Assembly: GCF_005280655.1 (NCBI RefSeq)
Contig: NZ_CP040058.1
Location: forward strand, 777,001-841,000
Length of the DNA stretch: 64,000 nt
Source: Anaerostipes rhamnosivorans
GTDB taxonomy: Bacteria > Bacillota > Clostridia > Lachnospirales > Lachnospiraceae
Direction of reading: 5' to 3'
Part shown: piece after piece, positions 17,004-25,594 of the stretch
Numbering within the stretch: position 1 is the first letter of the stretch
Layout of the letters: each line of letters starts with the position of its first letter
Notes under the pieces: model-generated
The model's input: the letters and a program-made list of their open reading frames with translations, nothing else
What the model was told of the DNA's origin: nothing
Database searches by the model: none
Made by a program: the position numbers and the translations under genes

Positions 17004-17492
17004 ATGGACGACAATACATTACTTATAAAGATTGAAGAAATAATGGACCAAAAACTGGATGAGAAACTAGACCTTAAACTTCAGCCGATCTATGATAGAC
17101 TGACAGGGGTAGAAGACAGACTGACAGGGGTAGAGGATAGACAGACAGGGGTAGAGGATAGACTGACAGAGGTAGAAGTCAGGCTGACAGGGGTAGAGGA
17201 TAGACAGACAGGGGTAGAAGTTAGGCTGACAGGGGTAGAGGATAGATTGACAGGAGTAGAAGATAGACAGACCTCAATGGAGGAGGATCTTACCTCGGTT
17301 AAGAAAACATGTTTCCGCGTAGAAAATGAGTTGATCCCTCAGTTAAATGCTCTCTATGAAGATAGGATACCACATGCGGAGTTTCGTAGATTGAGTGAGC
17401 AGGTAGAACAAAATACGAGGATGCTCTCAGTGATGAAGGACGTCATCATCAGCCATAGTGAAGAAATTAGATGTCTTAAAGAAGTGAAGTAA
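17004..17492 (+). CDS. Heptad-repeat coiled-coil protein of unknown function
   Basis: A 162-residue, strongly charged soluble protein with no signal peptide or membrane segment. Residues 32-94 are nine heptads of the type RLTGVED, with Leu and Val at a/d positions, so a long parallel coiled coil is expected. A leading acidic/lysine helix (KIEEIMDQKLDEKLDLKL) and a C-terminal helical part (about 100-162) flank it. AAGGAGG at 16990-16996 fixes the ATG at 17004. It has its own promoter and terminator and is a single-gene unit. Similar short heptad proteins occur in Lachnospiraceae genomes; no function can be assigned. The repeat number could change by slippage because the DNA repeats are nearly identical. 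Confidence 0.75.
   Translation: MDDNTLLIKIEEIMDQKLDEKLDLKLQPIYDRLTGVEDRLTGVEDRQTGVEDRLTEVEVRLTGVEDRQTGVEVRLTGVEDRLTGVEDRQTSMEEDLTSVKKTCFRVENELIPQLNALYEDRIPHAEFRRLSEQVEQNTRMLSVMKDVIISHSEEIRCLKEVK
17097..17285 (+). repeat. 21-bp tandem repeats inside the coiled-coil gene
   Basis: Nine units of 21 bp, each coding one heptad (R-L/Q-T-G-V-E-D). Several units are nearly identical at DNA level, for example the recurring CTGACAGGGGTAGA. The period is exactly seven codons, so gain or loss of units would keep the frame. Confidence 0.9.
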
Positions 17493-17543
17493 TACTTCTG
17501 ATTGACCCTTCTTTCCCGTATAATTCTAATCCGTACGGACAGC

Positions 17544-17578
17544 AAAAACCACCAGCCAAGTATGCTGGTGGTTTTTTT
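17544..17578 (+). terminator. Intrinsic terminator after coiled-coil gene
   Basis: A perfect 13-bp stem with core ACCACCAGC/GCTGGTGGT, a 7-base loop and a T run of seven. It probably works on both strands, because the other strand also ends in T. Confidence 0.92.
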
Positions 17579-17589
17579 AGTTCAGTTTT

Positions 17590-17776
17590 ATTGAGTCTCG
17601 GTAACGGCTTTCGCACTAAATTCAACCTTCGCCTTTGGCTCGGTTTCATTAAGTGAGCAAAGGAAGTTACACTCGACTAAGCATTCGACTTTCGCCTGCG
17701 GCTCGGTCTCATTGAGTCTCGGTAACGGCTTTCGCACTAAATTCAACCTTCGCCTTTGGCTCGGTTTCATTAAGTG
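17590..17776. repeat. Duplicated 66-bp non-coding repeat with a degenerate middle unit
   Basis: Bases 17590-17655 and 17711-17776 appear identical over 66 bp, with a period of 121 bp. Between them lies a degenerate relative (TTCGCCTGCGGCTCGGT against TTCGCCTTTGGCTCGGT). The units contain small inverted repeats such as GCCTTTGGC. A minus-strand frame across the block reads the two identical copies in different frames, so coding is unlikely. The block lies between the coiled-coil terminator and the 3' end of glmS; apart from it the gap 17493-17796 holds only the terminator. Confidence 0.85.
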
Positions 17777-17796
17777 CTCAATGCCAATGCCAATGT

Positions 17797-19617
17797 CTAT
17801 TCTACTGTTACGGATTTGGCGAGGTTTCGTGGCTGATCTACGTCGTTTCCTCTGAATACGGTCACGTGGTATGCGAGAAGCTGTAGTGCCACGGTAACTC
17901 CGAAGGTTCCGAATCTATCATCTACGGCAGGTACCTGGATCAGGTCATCGTATACGCCTTCGTAGTCTGACATATCTTTGTCGGTTACCATGATGACATG
18001 GGCTCCGCGGGCTTTGACTTCTTCCACATTTGCCATGATCTTTGGCAGCACATGATCCTGTGTTGCAATCGCGATAATTGGAACGCCCTCGGTTACAAGA
18101 GAGATGGTTCCGTGTTTTAATTCTCCTGCATTATATGCCTCGGAGTTAACGTAAGAGATCTCTTTTAATTTCAGGGATCCCTCGCTTGCGATGGCATAAT
18201 CCAGGCTGCGGCCCAGGAAGAACGCGGAGAAGGTGTCTTTGATCTTTTCTGCGATATCTTTGATGTAGCTGTCCATTTCCAGGACTTCTGACACAGTGGC
18301 GATGGCCTCTTCAAATTTTTTGCAATATTCTGATAATTCTACCTCCGTAAATTTACCACTCAGTTCTGCCAGTTTCAGTGCAATCAGATAGAATCCTGCG
18401 CACTGTACGGAGAATGCTTTTGTGCTGGCAACAGCAATTTCCGGTCCTGCGTGTGTATATAATACCTGATCGCTTTCTCTTGCAATGCTGGATCCTTTGA
18501 CATTGACGATGGAGAGGGTTTTTGCACCGCGTTCATTGGCAAGACGCAGGGCAGCAAGGGAATCGGCTGTTTCTCCGGACTGGGAAACGATCACAACCAA
18601 CGTATGTTCATCCAGGATTGGATCCATGTAACGGAACTCAGAAGAAAGTTCCACAGTGACAGGAATGCGCACCATAGATTCAATCAAGTGGCGGCCCACT
18701 AATCCTGCGTGCATTGCGGTACCACATGCGGTCACGATGACACGGTTGATGCCTTTAAACAGGTCATCAGAAATACCGTCAGCGCTGAAATCTGCAAGAC
18801 CGTTGTGAAGTCTCGGCATAACAGTGTTTGTCAGTGCTTCCGGCTGGTCGTAGATTTCTTTCTGCATAAAGTAATCATATCCGCCCTTCTGTGCAGCGGT
18901 AGTATCCCAGTCAACGTGAAGCATTTTAGGTGATACGACATTCTGATCCATATCATAAAGTGTAATGCCGTCTTCTTTCATCACGACAATGTGTTCTTCC
19001 GGCACAACAAAGTAGTCTTTAGAATACTGAAGCAACGCTACCATATCAGAAGCGATAAAAGCACCGTCATCTGTGGAGGTAGCTACCAATGGGCTGGAAT
19101 TGCGCATGCAGTAGATCTCTCCTGGATGGTCTTTGAACATGATGCAGAAACCGTAAGCTCCGTCAAGGATTTCATTTGCTTTCTTCATTGCTGCAAATGG
19201 GTCTCCATCATATACAGAGTCCAGATATAAAGCGGCTACCTCAGTGTCAGTCTCAGAAACCGGAGTGCGTCCCTGAGCCTTGAGGGCAGCAGCGAGTTCT
19301 TTGTAATTTTCGATGATCCCATTGTGAATCAAAGTGATATTTCCTGCTACATGGGGATGGGCATTGGTAGTTGTAACACCTCCGTGGGTAGCCCAGCGTG
19401 TATGGCCGATCCCGCATGTTCCGCTGCGATCATCAGAAGAATCCACCTTTTCACGGAGGTTAGAAACCTTTCCCGCTGTTTTGATAATCTTTGTAGACCC
19501 ACCTTCATTAACTGCGATCCCGGCGCTGTCGTATCCGCGGTATTCCAGCTGTGTAAGGCCCCCTACTAAGATATCTGCTGCTTCGAGTTTCCCTGTAAAT
19601 CCAATAATTCCACACAT
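17797..19617 (-). CDS. glmS: Glutamine-fructose-6-phosphate aminotransferase (isomerizing)
   Basis: Makes glucosamine 6-phosphate from fructose 6-phosphate and glutamine, the entry to peptidoglycan and amino-sugar synthesis. The 606-residue protein starts MCGIIGFTG, with Cys2 as glutaminase nucleophile, followed by the class II amidotransferase domain (to about 215) and two SIS sugar-isomerase domains (about 285-420 and 455-595). SQSGETADSLAAL and KELKHG-like GELKHGTISL are typical. The gene is transcribed on the minus strand from a strong promoter and is preceded by a glmS ribozyme, so its mRNA is self-cleaved when glucosamine 6-phosphate is plentiful. Confidence 0.97.
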   Translation of the reverse strand: MCGIIGFTGKLEAADILVGGLTQLEYRGYDSAGIAVNEGGSTKIIKTAGKVSNLREKVDSSDDRSGTCGIGHTRWATHGGVTTTNAHPHVAGNITLIHNGIIENYKELAAALKAQGRTPVSETDTEVAALYLDSVYDGDPFAAMKKANEILDGAYGFCIMFKDHPGEIYCMRNSSPLVATSTDDGAFIASDMVALLQYSKDYFVVPEEHIVVMKEDGITLYDMDQNVVSPKMLHVDWDTTAAQKGGYDYFMQKEIYDQPEALTNTVMPRLHNGLADFSADGISDDLFKGINRVIVTACGTAMHAGLVGRHLIESMVRIPVTVELSSEFRYMDPILDEHTLVVIVSQSGETADSLAALRLANERGAKTLSIVNVKGSSIARESDQVLYTHAGPEIAVASTKAFSVQCAGFYLIALKLAELSGKFTEVELSEYCKKFEEAIATVSEVLEMDSYIKDIAEKIKDTFSAFFLGRSLDYAIASEGSLKLKEISYVNSEAYNAGELKHGTISLVTEGVPIIAIATQDHVLPKIMANVEEVKARGAHVIMVTDKDMSDYEGVYDDLIQVPAVDDRFGTFGVTVALQLLAYHVTVFRGNDVDQPRNLAKSVTVE

Positions 19618-19710
19618 GTTGAAATCTCCTTTTTATTTAATTTTATGCGGACACAAATAAAACGTCGCTTTAAATTCAGAAAAAGCGGCCATGTGTCCTT
19701 TCATTTATTA

Positions 19711-19904
19711 GGTTTTGTGTGGTTTTTATATCTTTGGCTGTACAGCCTTTGTTCTGCGATTACTCACAGTTTTTTTCTGTACATCACGTGTCCAAAGCCA
19801 CGGGAAAGCATCCGCCGAATTTTCGATCACTTTCCACCTCGTTAACCTTCTAATCCTCCTTATCTTTGATAAACAGGGTTCCGTTCCAGAAGGTGCATGG
19901 CGCT
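19711..19904 (-). ncRNA. glmS ribozyme (glucosamine-6-phosphate riboswitch)
   Basis: On the minus strand the glmS leader reads AAGCGCC with the expected cleavage between A (19904) and G (19903). Then ACCTTCT pairs with AGAAGGT, followed by TAACGAGG and the conserved core ATCGAAAATTCGGCGGATGC (about 19809-19828), which matches the catalytic core of known glmS ribozymes. The 3' limit at about 19711 is an estimate. The class is known to cleave its own mRNA when bound to glucosamine 6-phosphate. A further hairpin with arms GGACACA and TGTGTCC lies between ribozyme and gene. Confidence 0.95.
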
Positions 19905-19978
19905 TAAAATATCTATAACTCCTTTCTTTTTCAAGACTAGAAACTTTACAAAAAACCATAAGAAAAGTTTCCTTGGGC

Positions 19979-20007
19979 ATCGTATCATGGATACAGAGTT
20001 CTGTCAA
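19979..20007 (-). promoter_or_regulatory. glmS promoter
   Basis: Read on the minus strand: perfect TTGACA (20007-20002), a 17-base spacer and TACGAT (19984-19979). Transcription would start near 19972, about 70 bases before the ribozyme cleavage site. Confidence 0.8.
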
Positions 20008-20067
20008 TCAGGTGCAGGTATTTAAGAATTTTTTCATAATTAAAGAGTAGATACTTTGGAATGACAA

Positions 20068-20076
20068 TGTTATAAT
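20068..20076 (+). promoter_or_regulatory. Extended -10 promoter of the first LTA-synthase-like gene
   Basis: TGTTATAAT is a perfect extended -10; no clear -35 is visible 17 bases upstream. It is divergent from the glmS promoter and lies about 50 bases before the start codon. Confidence 0.5.
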
Positions 20077-20123
20077 ACACTGTATGACTTTTTGGAAGAT
20101 AGAATCAAAGTAAGGAGAGTATC

Positions 20124-22127
20124 ATGAAATCTTTGGTAAAGAATATAGTAAAACAGATCGGAAGGTGGATAGAGAAGGTACCGGTCCTGTGTAATATCGT
20201 GCTGGCTTTCGGCATGGCTTTTTTATTGGAGGTTCTCGGGCGCCAGACCTTTGACCAGGGAGTTTTCGGGTTTGTCAACGACAGGACCAAAATGTTTTTG
20301 TACAGTGCGTTTATCATTTTTGTAACTTATTCTGTGGTACTGATCGTGAAAAGAAGGCTGTTTACTTACATTATAGTGACGCTGCTTTGGTCTGTGATCG
20401 GTATTGTCAATTTCCTGATGCTCAGTGCGAGAAACACCCCATTCACCTATGTGGATGTAACTCTGATGAAGTCAGTTCTTCCGGTAATGACCAATTACTA
20501 TTCGCCGGCAGCGATCGTTTTTATGGGGGCACTGATTTTAATTGTATTAGTCCTGCTTGTGGTTGGATTTTTATATCTTCCTAAAAAGCAGAATCTTCAA
20601 TATAAAAGGAACATTCTCGCAGTCGCTATTATATTTGCCGGGTTCGGAGGCGCCACTGTCTATGGATTCAGGAGCAATATGCTCACGGACAGGATCGGCA
20701 ATATCCGGATTGCCTACGGGGATTACGGAACACCTTACTGTTTCTCTATCACCGCATTAAAGAACGGGATAGATAAACCTTCCAATTATTCAAAAGAAAA
20801 GGTCGATCAGATCGAGGAAAGGACCGAGGAGGCACAGGCAAAGAAAAAGGGCAAAGTAAAAAAGCCGAATATTATTTTTGTGCAGCTGGAGTCCCACTTT
20901 GATATCACCCAGGTGAAAGGGGTCAAGTTCAACCAGGATCCCCTTCCGAACTTCCACAAGTATATGAAAGGATATTCTTCAGGGCAGCTTAGTATGCCGT
21001 CTTACGGCGCCGGAACTGCTAATTCAGAATTTGAGGCGATCACAGGAATGAACCTCGATCACTTCGGTGCGGCGGAATATCCTTACAAGACAGTGTTGCA
21101 GTCCACCACAACGGAGAGCATGGCTACCCTGTTAAAAGAGGACGGCTACACGGCACATGCTATCCATAACAACAGTGCCGCTTTTTATGACAGGGATTTA
21201 GTATTTTCACAGCTGGGATTTGACACGTTTACTTCAAAAGAATGCATGAATATTAAGAAGTGGACAGAAAACGGATGGGCAAAAGACAGCATTCTTACCG
21301 GATGTATCTTGAATGCTTTGGATTCAACAAAGGGACAGGACTATATCTATACAATTTCTGTGCAGGGACATGGAGATTATCCAAAAACAGAGATCATAGA
21401 GAATCCGAAGATCAAAGTTGTCAGCGGTGTAAAGGATGAAGCATTAAAGAATAAATATACTTACTACGCCAATCAGGTTTATCAGATGGACCAATTTGTG
21501 GGAGATCTGGTCAATGCACTAAAAAAGCGCGGTGAGGATACAGTTCTTGTAATGTATGGAGATCACCTTCCGAGTCTGGATGTGGATGACAAGGATCTGA
21601 CTTATGGCAACAAATATGAGACGAGCTACTTCATTTGGGATAACATTGGATTAAAGAAAAAGGACGGTGTGGTTCAGGCTTATCAGCTGGGATCAGAGAT
21701 CCTTGGAAAACTCAACATCAAAAACGGAGTCATGAACAGTTTCCACCAGACACGCAAAGGTACAAAGAATTATCAGAAAGATATGAAAACGCTTCAGTAT
21801 GATATGCTGTATGGCAAGCAGTATGTCTGGGACCAGAAGAATCCGTTTACAGCCTCAGACATTATGTTTGGAATTAAAAAGGTCAATGTGACAAAGGCAT
21901 ACGAGACAGAAGACAGCACATTTATAGAAGGAAACAACTTCACGAACTTCTGCCAAGTCTATGCAGCGGATGCGAAGATCAATACAACATTCCACAATGA
22001 TCACCTGCTGGAAGTATCCAAGAAAGATTTGAAGAAGGGTGATACCTTTACGGTGAAGATCGTGAGCAAGGCACCGAGAGTCCTGCAGACATCCAACGAA
22101 TATGTCTATCAGGGTCTGAAACAATAA
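20124..22127 (+). CDS. LTA-synthase-family membrane sulfatase (first)
   Basis: A 667-residue protein with about five membrane segments in residues 1-185 and an extracellular sulfatase-fold domain. Family members transfer glycerol phosphate from phosphatidylglycerol to lipoteichoic acid or modify other glycopolymers. The catalytic threonine is Thr298 in GAGTANSEFEA (Thr300 in S. aureus LtaS), and metal ligands are in QLESHFD and YGDHLPSL. The last 90 residues (FIEGNNFTNFCQVYAADAK) resemble an IPT/TIG-like beta domain, which the classical LtaS lacks. AAGGAGAG precedes the ATG. A second family member lies at 32545. Which polymer each one serves is open. Confidence 0.9.
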   Translation: MKSLVKNIVKQIGRWIEKVPVLCNIVLAFGMAFLLEVLGRQTFDQGVFGFVNDRTKMFLYSAFIIFVTYSVVLIVKRRLFTYIIVTLLWSVIGIVNFLMLSARNTPFTYVDVTLMKSVLPVMTNYYSPAAIVFMGALILIVLVLLVVGFLYLPKKQNLQYKRNILAVAIIFAGFGGATVYGFRSNMLTDRIGNIRIAYGDYGTPYCFSITALKNGIDKPSNYSKEKVDQIEERTEEAQAKKKGKVKKPNIIFVQLESHFDITQVKGVKFNQDPLPNFHKYMKGYSSGQLSMPSYGAGTANSEFEAITGMNLDHFGAAEYPYKTVLQSTTTESMATLLKEDGYTAHAIHNNSAAFYDRDLVFSQLGFDTFTSKECMNIKKWTENGWAKDSILTGCILNALDSTKGQDYIYTISVQGHGDYPKTEIIENPKIKVVSGVKDEALKNKYTYYANQVYQMDQFVGDLVNALKKRGEDTVLVMYGDHLPSLDVDDKDLTYGNKYETSYFIWDNIGLKKKDGVVQAYQLGSEILGKLNIKNGVMNSFHQTRKGTKNYQKDMKTLQYDMLYGKQYVWDQKNPFTASDIMFGIKKVNVTKAYETEDSTFIEGNNFTNFCQVYAADAKINTTFHNDHLLEVSKKDLKKGDTFTVKIVSKAPRVLQTSNEYVYQGLKQ

Positions 22128-22171
22128 GAAGGCTTTATTTGACAGAAATGGCGTAAAATCTGTATTTCCAG

Positions 22172-22200
22172 TCGACAGGCCGGAAACGTCATGGTATAAT
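22172..22200 (+). promoter_or_regulatory. Promoter of the tig-clpP-clpX operon
   Basis: TCGACA, exactly 17 bases, then perfect TATAAT (22195-22200), 60 bases before the tig start. No CIRCE or CtsR heptad repeat was noticed nearby. Confidence 0.8.
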
Positions 22201-22259
22201 GACTTAATGTTTGTATAAAACTACAACAAAGATAATGATATTTAGGAGGATTTGTAAGA

Positions 22260-23546
22260 ATGGGATTACAAGTTGAAAAGTTAGACAATAATATGGTGAA
22301 AGTGACAATCGAAGTAGAACCTGATAAATTAGATGCAGCGATTAAAAAAGCTTATAATAAGAAGAAATCAGAGTTCAGCGTGCCGGGATTCAGAAAAGGA
22401 AAGGTACCTCAAAACTTCATTGAAAAAGCTTATGGAGTAGAAATTTTTTATGAAGACGCAGCGAATATCCTGATTCCGGAAGCATACAGTGAATCAATGA
22501 AAGATTCTGACTTAGATATCGTTTCCAGACCGGATATCGATGTGGTTCAGCTGGAAAAAGGAAAACCTTTCATCTTTACTGCAGTGATCGCGATCAAACC
22601 AGAAGTAACTCTGGGAGATTATAAAGGATTGGAAGTGGAAGACAAGAAGATCCGCGTAACAAAAGAAGAGATTGAGGAACAGCTCAAAAAGGAACAGGAA
22701 GCAAATGCCAGAGAGATCACAGTAGAAGACCGTCCGATCAAAGACGGCGACATTACCTTGATCGACTACTCAGGTTCTGTTGACGGTGAAAAATTCGAGG
22801 GAGGAACTGCAGAAGACCAGACTCTGGTTATTGGATCAGGAACTTTTATCGAAGGTTTTGAAGAACAGCTGATCGGCAAGAGCATCGGTGATGAAGCAGA
22901 GATCAATGTGACTTTCCCGGAACAGTACCATGCGCCTGAATTAGCAGGAAAACCGGCTGTTTTCGAGGTGAAGATTAAAGGAATCAAAGAGAAAGAACTT
23001 CCGGAATTAGACGATGAGTTTGCATCCGAGGTGTCTGAATTTGAGACCTTGGAAGATTACAAAAAAGAGATCAAAAAGAACATCAGAGCACAGAAAGAGG
23101 AAGCTGCCAAGACAGAAAAAGAAAACGCTTTAGTGGACCAGGCAGTAGAAAATGCATCTATGGACATCCCAGATGCCATGATCGAAGAGCAGGTACAGCA
23201 GATGGCAGATGAGTTTGCACAGAGACTCAGCTACCAGGGCCTTAACATGGAACAGTATCTTCAGTATACAGGAAGTGATGCCCAGAAGTTTGCAGATGAA
23301 TTAAAACCTCAGGCATTAAAGAGAATTCAGACTCGTCTCGTATTAGAGGCGATCGTTGCAGCAGAAGGTATTGAAGCCAGCGAAGAAGACTTCAAGAAAG
23401 AATTAGAAAAGATGGCTGGTATGTACCAGATGGAAACAGAGCAGTTAGAAAAAATGGTACAGGGAAGCCAGAAGGAACAGATGATGGATGACATTGCTGT
23501 TCAGAAGGCAGTTGATTTCCTGATCAGTTCCAGCCAGGCAAAATAA
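22260..23546 (+). CDS. tig: Trigger factor
   Basis: Ribosome-bound chaperone and prolyl isomerase that meets nascent chains. The 428-residue protein has the N-terminal ribosome-binding domain with the signature GFRKGKVP (about residues 41-48), an FKBP-type isomerase domain (about 150-245, DGDITLIDYSGSVDGE) and a C-terminal helical cradle. AGGAGG precedes the ATG. The arrangement tig-clpP-clpX-lon, one after another, is common in bacteria and groups folding with proteolysis. Confidence 0.97.
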   Translation: MGLQVEKLDNNMVKVTIEVEPDKLDAAIKKAYNKKKSEFSVPGFRKGKVPQNFIEKAYGVEIFYEDAANILIPEAYSESMKDSDLDIVSRPDIDVVQLEKGKPFIFTAVIAIKPEVTLGDYKGLEVEDKKIRVTKEEIEEQLKKEQEANAREITVEDRPIKDGDITLIDYSGSVDGEKFEGGTAEDQTLVIGSGTFIEGFEEQLIGKSIGDEAEINVTFPEQYHAPELAGKPAVFEVKIKGIKEKELPELDDEFASEVSEFETLEDYKKEIKKNIRAQKEEAAKTEKENALVDQAVENASMDIPDAMIEEQVQQMADEFAQRLSYQGLNMEQYLQYTGSDAQKFADELKPQALKRIQTRLVLEAIVAAEGIEASEEDFKKELEKMAGMYQMETEQLEKMVQGSQKEQMMDDIAVQKAVDFLISSSQAK

Positions 23547-23577
23547 TTGACAGATTGAAAACCGGGAGGGATTTAAG

Positions 23578-24168
23578 ATGAGTTTAGTACCTTATGTCAT
23601 TGAACAAACAAGTCGTGGAGAGCGTTCTTACGATATTTATTCCCGCTTATTAAAAGAAAGAATCATCTTCCTGGGAGAAGAAGTTACTGATGTTTCAGCA
23701 AGCCTGATTGTCTCCCAGCTTCTTTTTCTGGAAGCGGAAGATCCGGAAAAGGATATCAGCCTGTATATCAACAGTCCAGGGGGATCTGTATCAGCAGGGT
23801 TAGCGATCTATGACACCATGAACTTTATCAAATGTGACGTTTCCACGATCTGTATGGGAATGGCAGCAAGCATGGGGTCGTTCCTCCTCTCAGGAGGAGC
23901 AAAAGGGAAGCGTATGGCGCTCCCGAATGCAGAGATCATGATTCATCAGCCGATGGGCGGAGCCCAGGGCCAGGCAACAGAAATCCAGATTGCCGCAGAG
24001 CATATGCAAAAGACGAAAAAGCGCTTAAACCGCATTTTAAGTGAGAATACTGGAAAACCAATAGAAGTCATCGAACGGGATACGGACCGTGACAACTGGC
24101 TGTCCGCAGAGGAAGCTGTAGAGTATGGTCTGATTGATGCTGTCTTTGACAAGAAGAGGGAATCATAA
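23578..24168 (+). CDS. clpP: ATP-dependent Clp protease, proteolytic subunit
   Basis: A 196-residue serine protease that forms two stacked heptamer rings. The catalytic triad is Ser98 ([11 protein letters not shown]), His123 (IMIHQPMGG) and an aspartate near residue 172, the numbering of B. subtilis ClpP. The N-terminal segment [20 protein letters not shown] is typical of mature ClpP with little or no propeptide. The gene is 31 bases after tig and 22 bases before clpX, so one operon supplies chaperone, protease and unfoldase. Confidence 0.98.
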   Translation: MSLVPYVIEQTSRGERSYDIYSRLLKERIIFLGEEVTDVSASLIVSQLLFLEAEDPEKDISLYINSPGGSVSAGLAIYDTMNFIKCDVSTICMGMAASMGSFLLSGGAKGKRMALPNAEIMIHQPMGGAQGQATEIQIAAEHMQKTKKRLNRILSENTGKPIEVIERDTDRDNWLSAEEAVEYGLIDAVFDKKRES

Positions 24169-24190
24169 TTAGAAAGAGCGAGGTAATTCT

Positions 24191-25492
24191 ATGGTAAATC
24201 ACAGTGATGACAAAAAGCAGCTCCGTTGCTCTTTTTGTAATAAGACGCAGGACCAGGTGAGAAAACTCATCGCCGGGCCAAAAGCAAAAGGCGTCTATAT
24301 TTGTGATGAATGTATTGAAGTCTGCGCGGATATCATTGCCGAAGAGTTTGAACAGTATATTGATGACACGGAGATCCATTTAAATAAACCGAAAGAGATC
24401 AAAGCGTTTTTGGATGACTATGTGATCGGGCAGGATGAAGCAAAAAAAGTACTGTCGGTAGCTGTCTATAACCATTATAAGAGAATCCTGCTAGGAGACT
24501 CCTCTGATATTGATCTCCAGAAGAGCAATATCATCATGCTGGGGCCTACAGGTTCAGGAAAGACATTGCTGGCTCAGACGTTAGCTAAAATGCTGAATGT
24601 TCCGTTTGCCATCGCAGACGCAACAGCATTGACTGAAGCTGGTTACGTTGGAGAGGATGTTGAGAATATCCTGCTGAAGATCATTCAGGCTGCGGATTAT
24701 GACATTGAACGTGCTCAGTGCGGCATTATCTATATTGACGAGATCGATAAGATTACAAGAAAATCAGAAAATACTTCCATTACCAGAGATGTCTCTGGGG
24801 AAGGCGTACAGCAGGCTTTGTTGAAGATCATTGAGGGAACGGTTGCATCTGTTCCGCCTCAGGGTGGAAGAAAGCATCCTCACCAGGAGTTTATCCAGAT
24901 TGACACGACTAATATCTTGTTTATCTGCGGAGGAGCTTTTGACGGTCTGGAGAAAATCATAGAGTCCAGGATCGGACAGAAATCCATCGGATTCAACGCT
25001 GAGATCGGGAATGGAAGGAAAGAAGATATCGGAGGCCTTCTCCAGCAGGTGCTGCCGGAGGACTTCGTAAAATTCGGGTTGATCCCTGAGTTCATAGGAA
25101 GGGTTCCTGTGAATGTATCTTTAAATCCTCTGGACAGGGAAGCACTTGTCCGTATCCTCAAAGAGCCGAAGAGCGCACTGGTAAAACAATATCAGAAGCT
25201 GTTTGAGCTGGATGGAGTGGAGTTGGAGTTTAAGGACGAGGCTCTGGAAGCGATCGCAGAAAAGGCCATGGAAAGAAAGACTGGTGCCAGGGGCTTAAGG
25301 GCGATCATGGAAGATGTTATCATGGAGTTAATGTATCAGGTTCCTTCTGACGAAGAAGTGTCCAAATGTGTGATTACAAGGGAAACAGTGGAATCCGGGG
25401 CAGAACCGGAGATCGAGCGTTCCGTAGATAGGGCAAAAAAGCCGTCAGGCGTTAAAAAGAGGACGAAGAAGAGCAATGGCGAGATAGCATAA
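24191..25492 (+). CDS. clpX: ATP-dependent Clp protease, ATP-binding subunit
   Basis: A 433-residue AAA+ unfoldase that feeds substrates to ClpP. The N-terminal zinc-binding domain has four cysteines (CSFC near residue 13, CDEC near residue 40), the Walker A is GPTGSGKT and the Walker B is IIYIDEID. The IGF-type ClpP-docking loop appears as KSIGFNAE. The C-terminal tail is lysine-rich ([14 protein letters not shown]). A terminator follows, although lon starts 100 bases later. Confidence 0.98.
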   Translation: MVNHSDDKKQLRCSFCNKTQDQVRKLIAGPKAKGVYICDECIEVCADIIAEEFEQYIDDTEIHLNKPKEIKAFLDDYVIGQDEAKKVLSVAVYNHYKRILLGDSSDIDLQKSNIIMLGPTGSGKTLLAQTLAKMLNVPFAIADATALTEAGYVGEDVENILLKIIQAADYDIERAQCGIIYIDEIDKITRKSENTSITRDVSGEGVQQALLKIIEGTVASVPPQGGRKHPHQEFIQIDTTNILFICGGAFDGLEKIIESRIGQKSIGFNAEIGNGRKEDIGGLLQQVLPEDFVKFGLIPEFIGRVPVNVSLNPLDREALVRILKEPKSALVKQYQKLFELDGVELEFKDEALEAIAEKAMERKTGARGLRAIMEDVIMELMYQVPSDEEVSKCVITRETVESGAEPEIERSVDRAKKPSGVKKRTKKSNGEIA

Positions 25493-25510
25493 TCATTCGA
25501 CCAAAAGTCA

Positions 25511-25558
25511 AAAACTGCTTTAATACAAGAATTTCTTGCTATTGAGGCAGTTTTTTTG
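25511..25558 (+). terminator. Intrinsic terminator after clpX
   Basis: AAAACTGC pairs with GCAGTTTT; inside, CAAGAA and TTCTTG pair again, giving a long interrupted stem followed by seven T. It may be partly read through into lon, for which no strong separate promoter is evident. Confidence 0.8.
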
Positions 25559-25594
25559 GCATAAATGACTATATTATTAACGAAGGAGAAGCAG

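Noticed and set aside
17097..17285. CRISPR-like array
   Set aside because: The repeats are contiguous 21-bp heptad codons with no unique spacers and lie inside a well-formed gene.
17588..17770. Minus-strand frame with repeated NETEP-AKVE peptides
   Set aside because: The two identical 66-bp DNA units are read in different frames because the period is 121 bp, and no ribosome site precedes the start.
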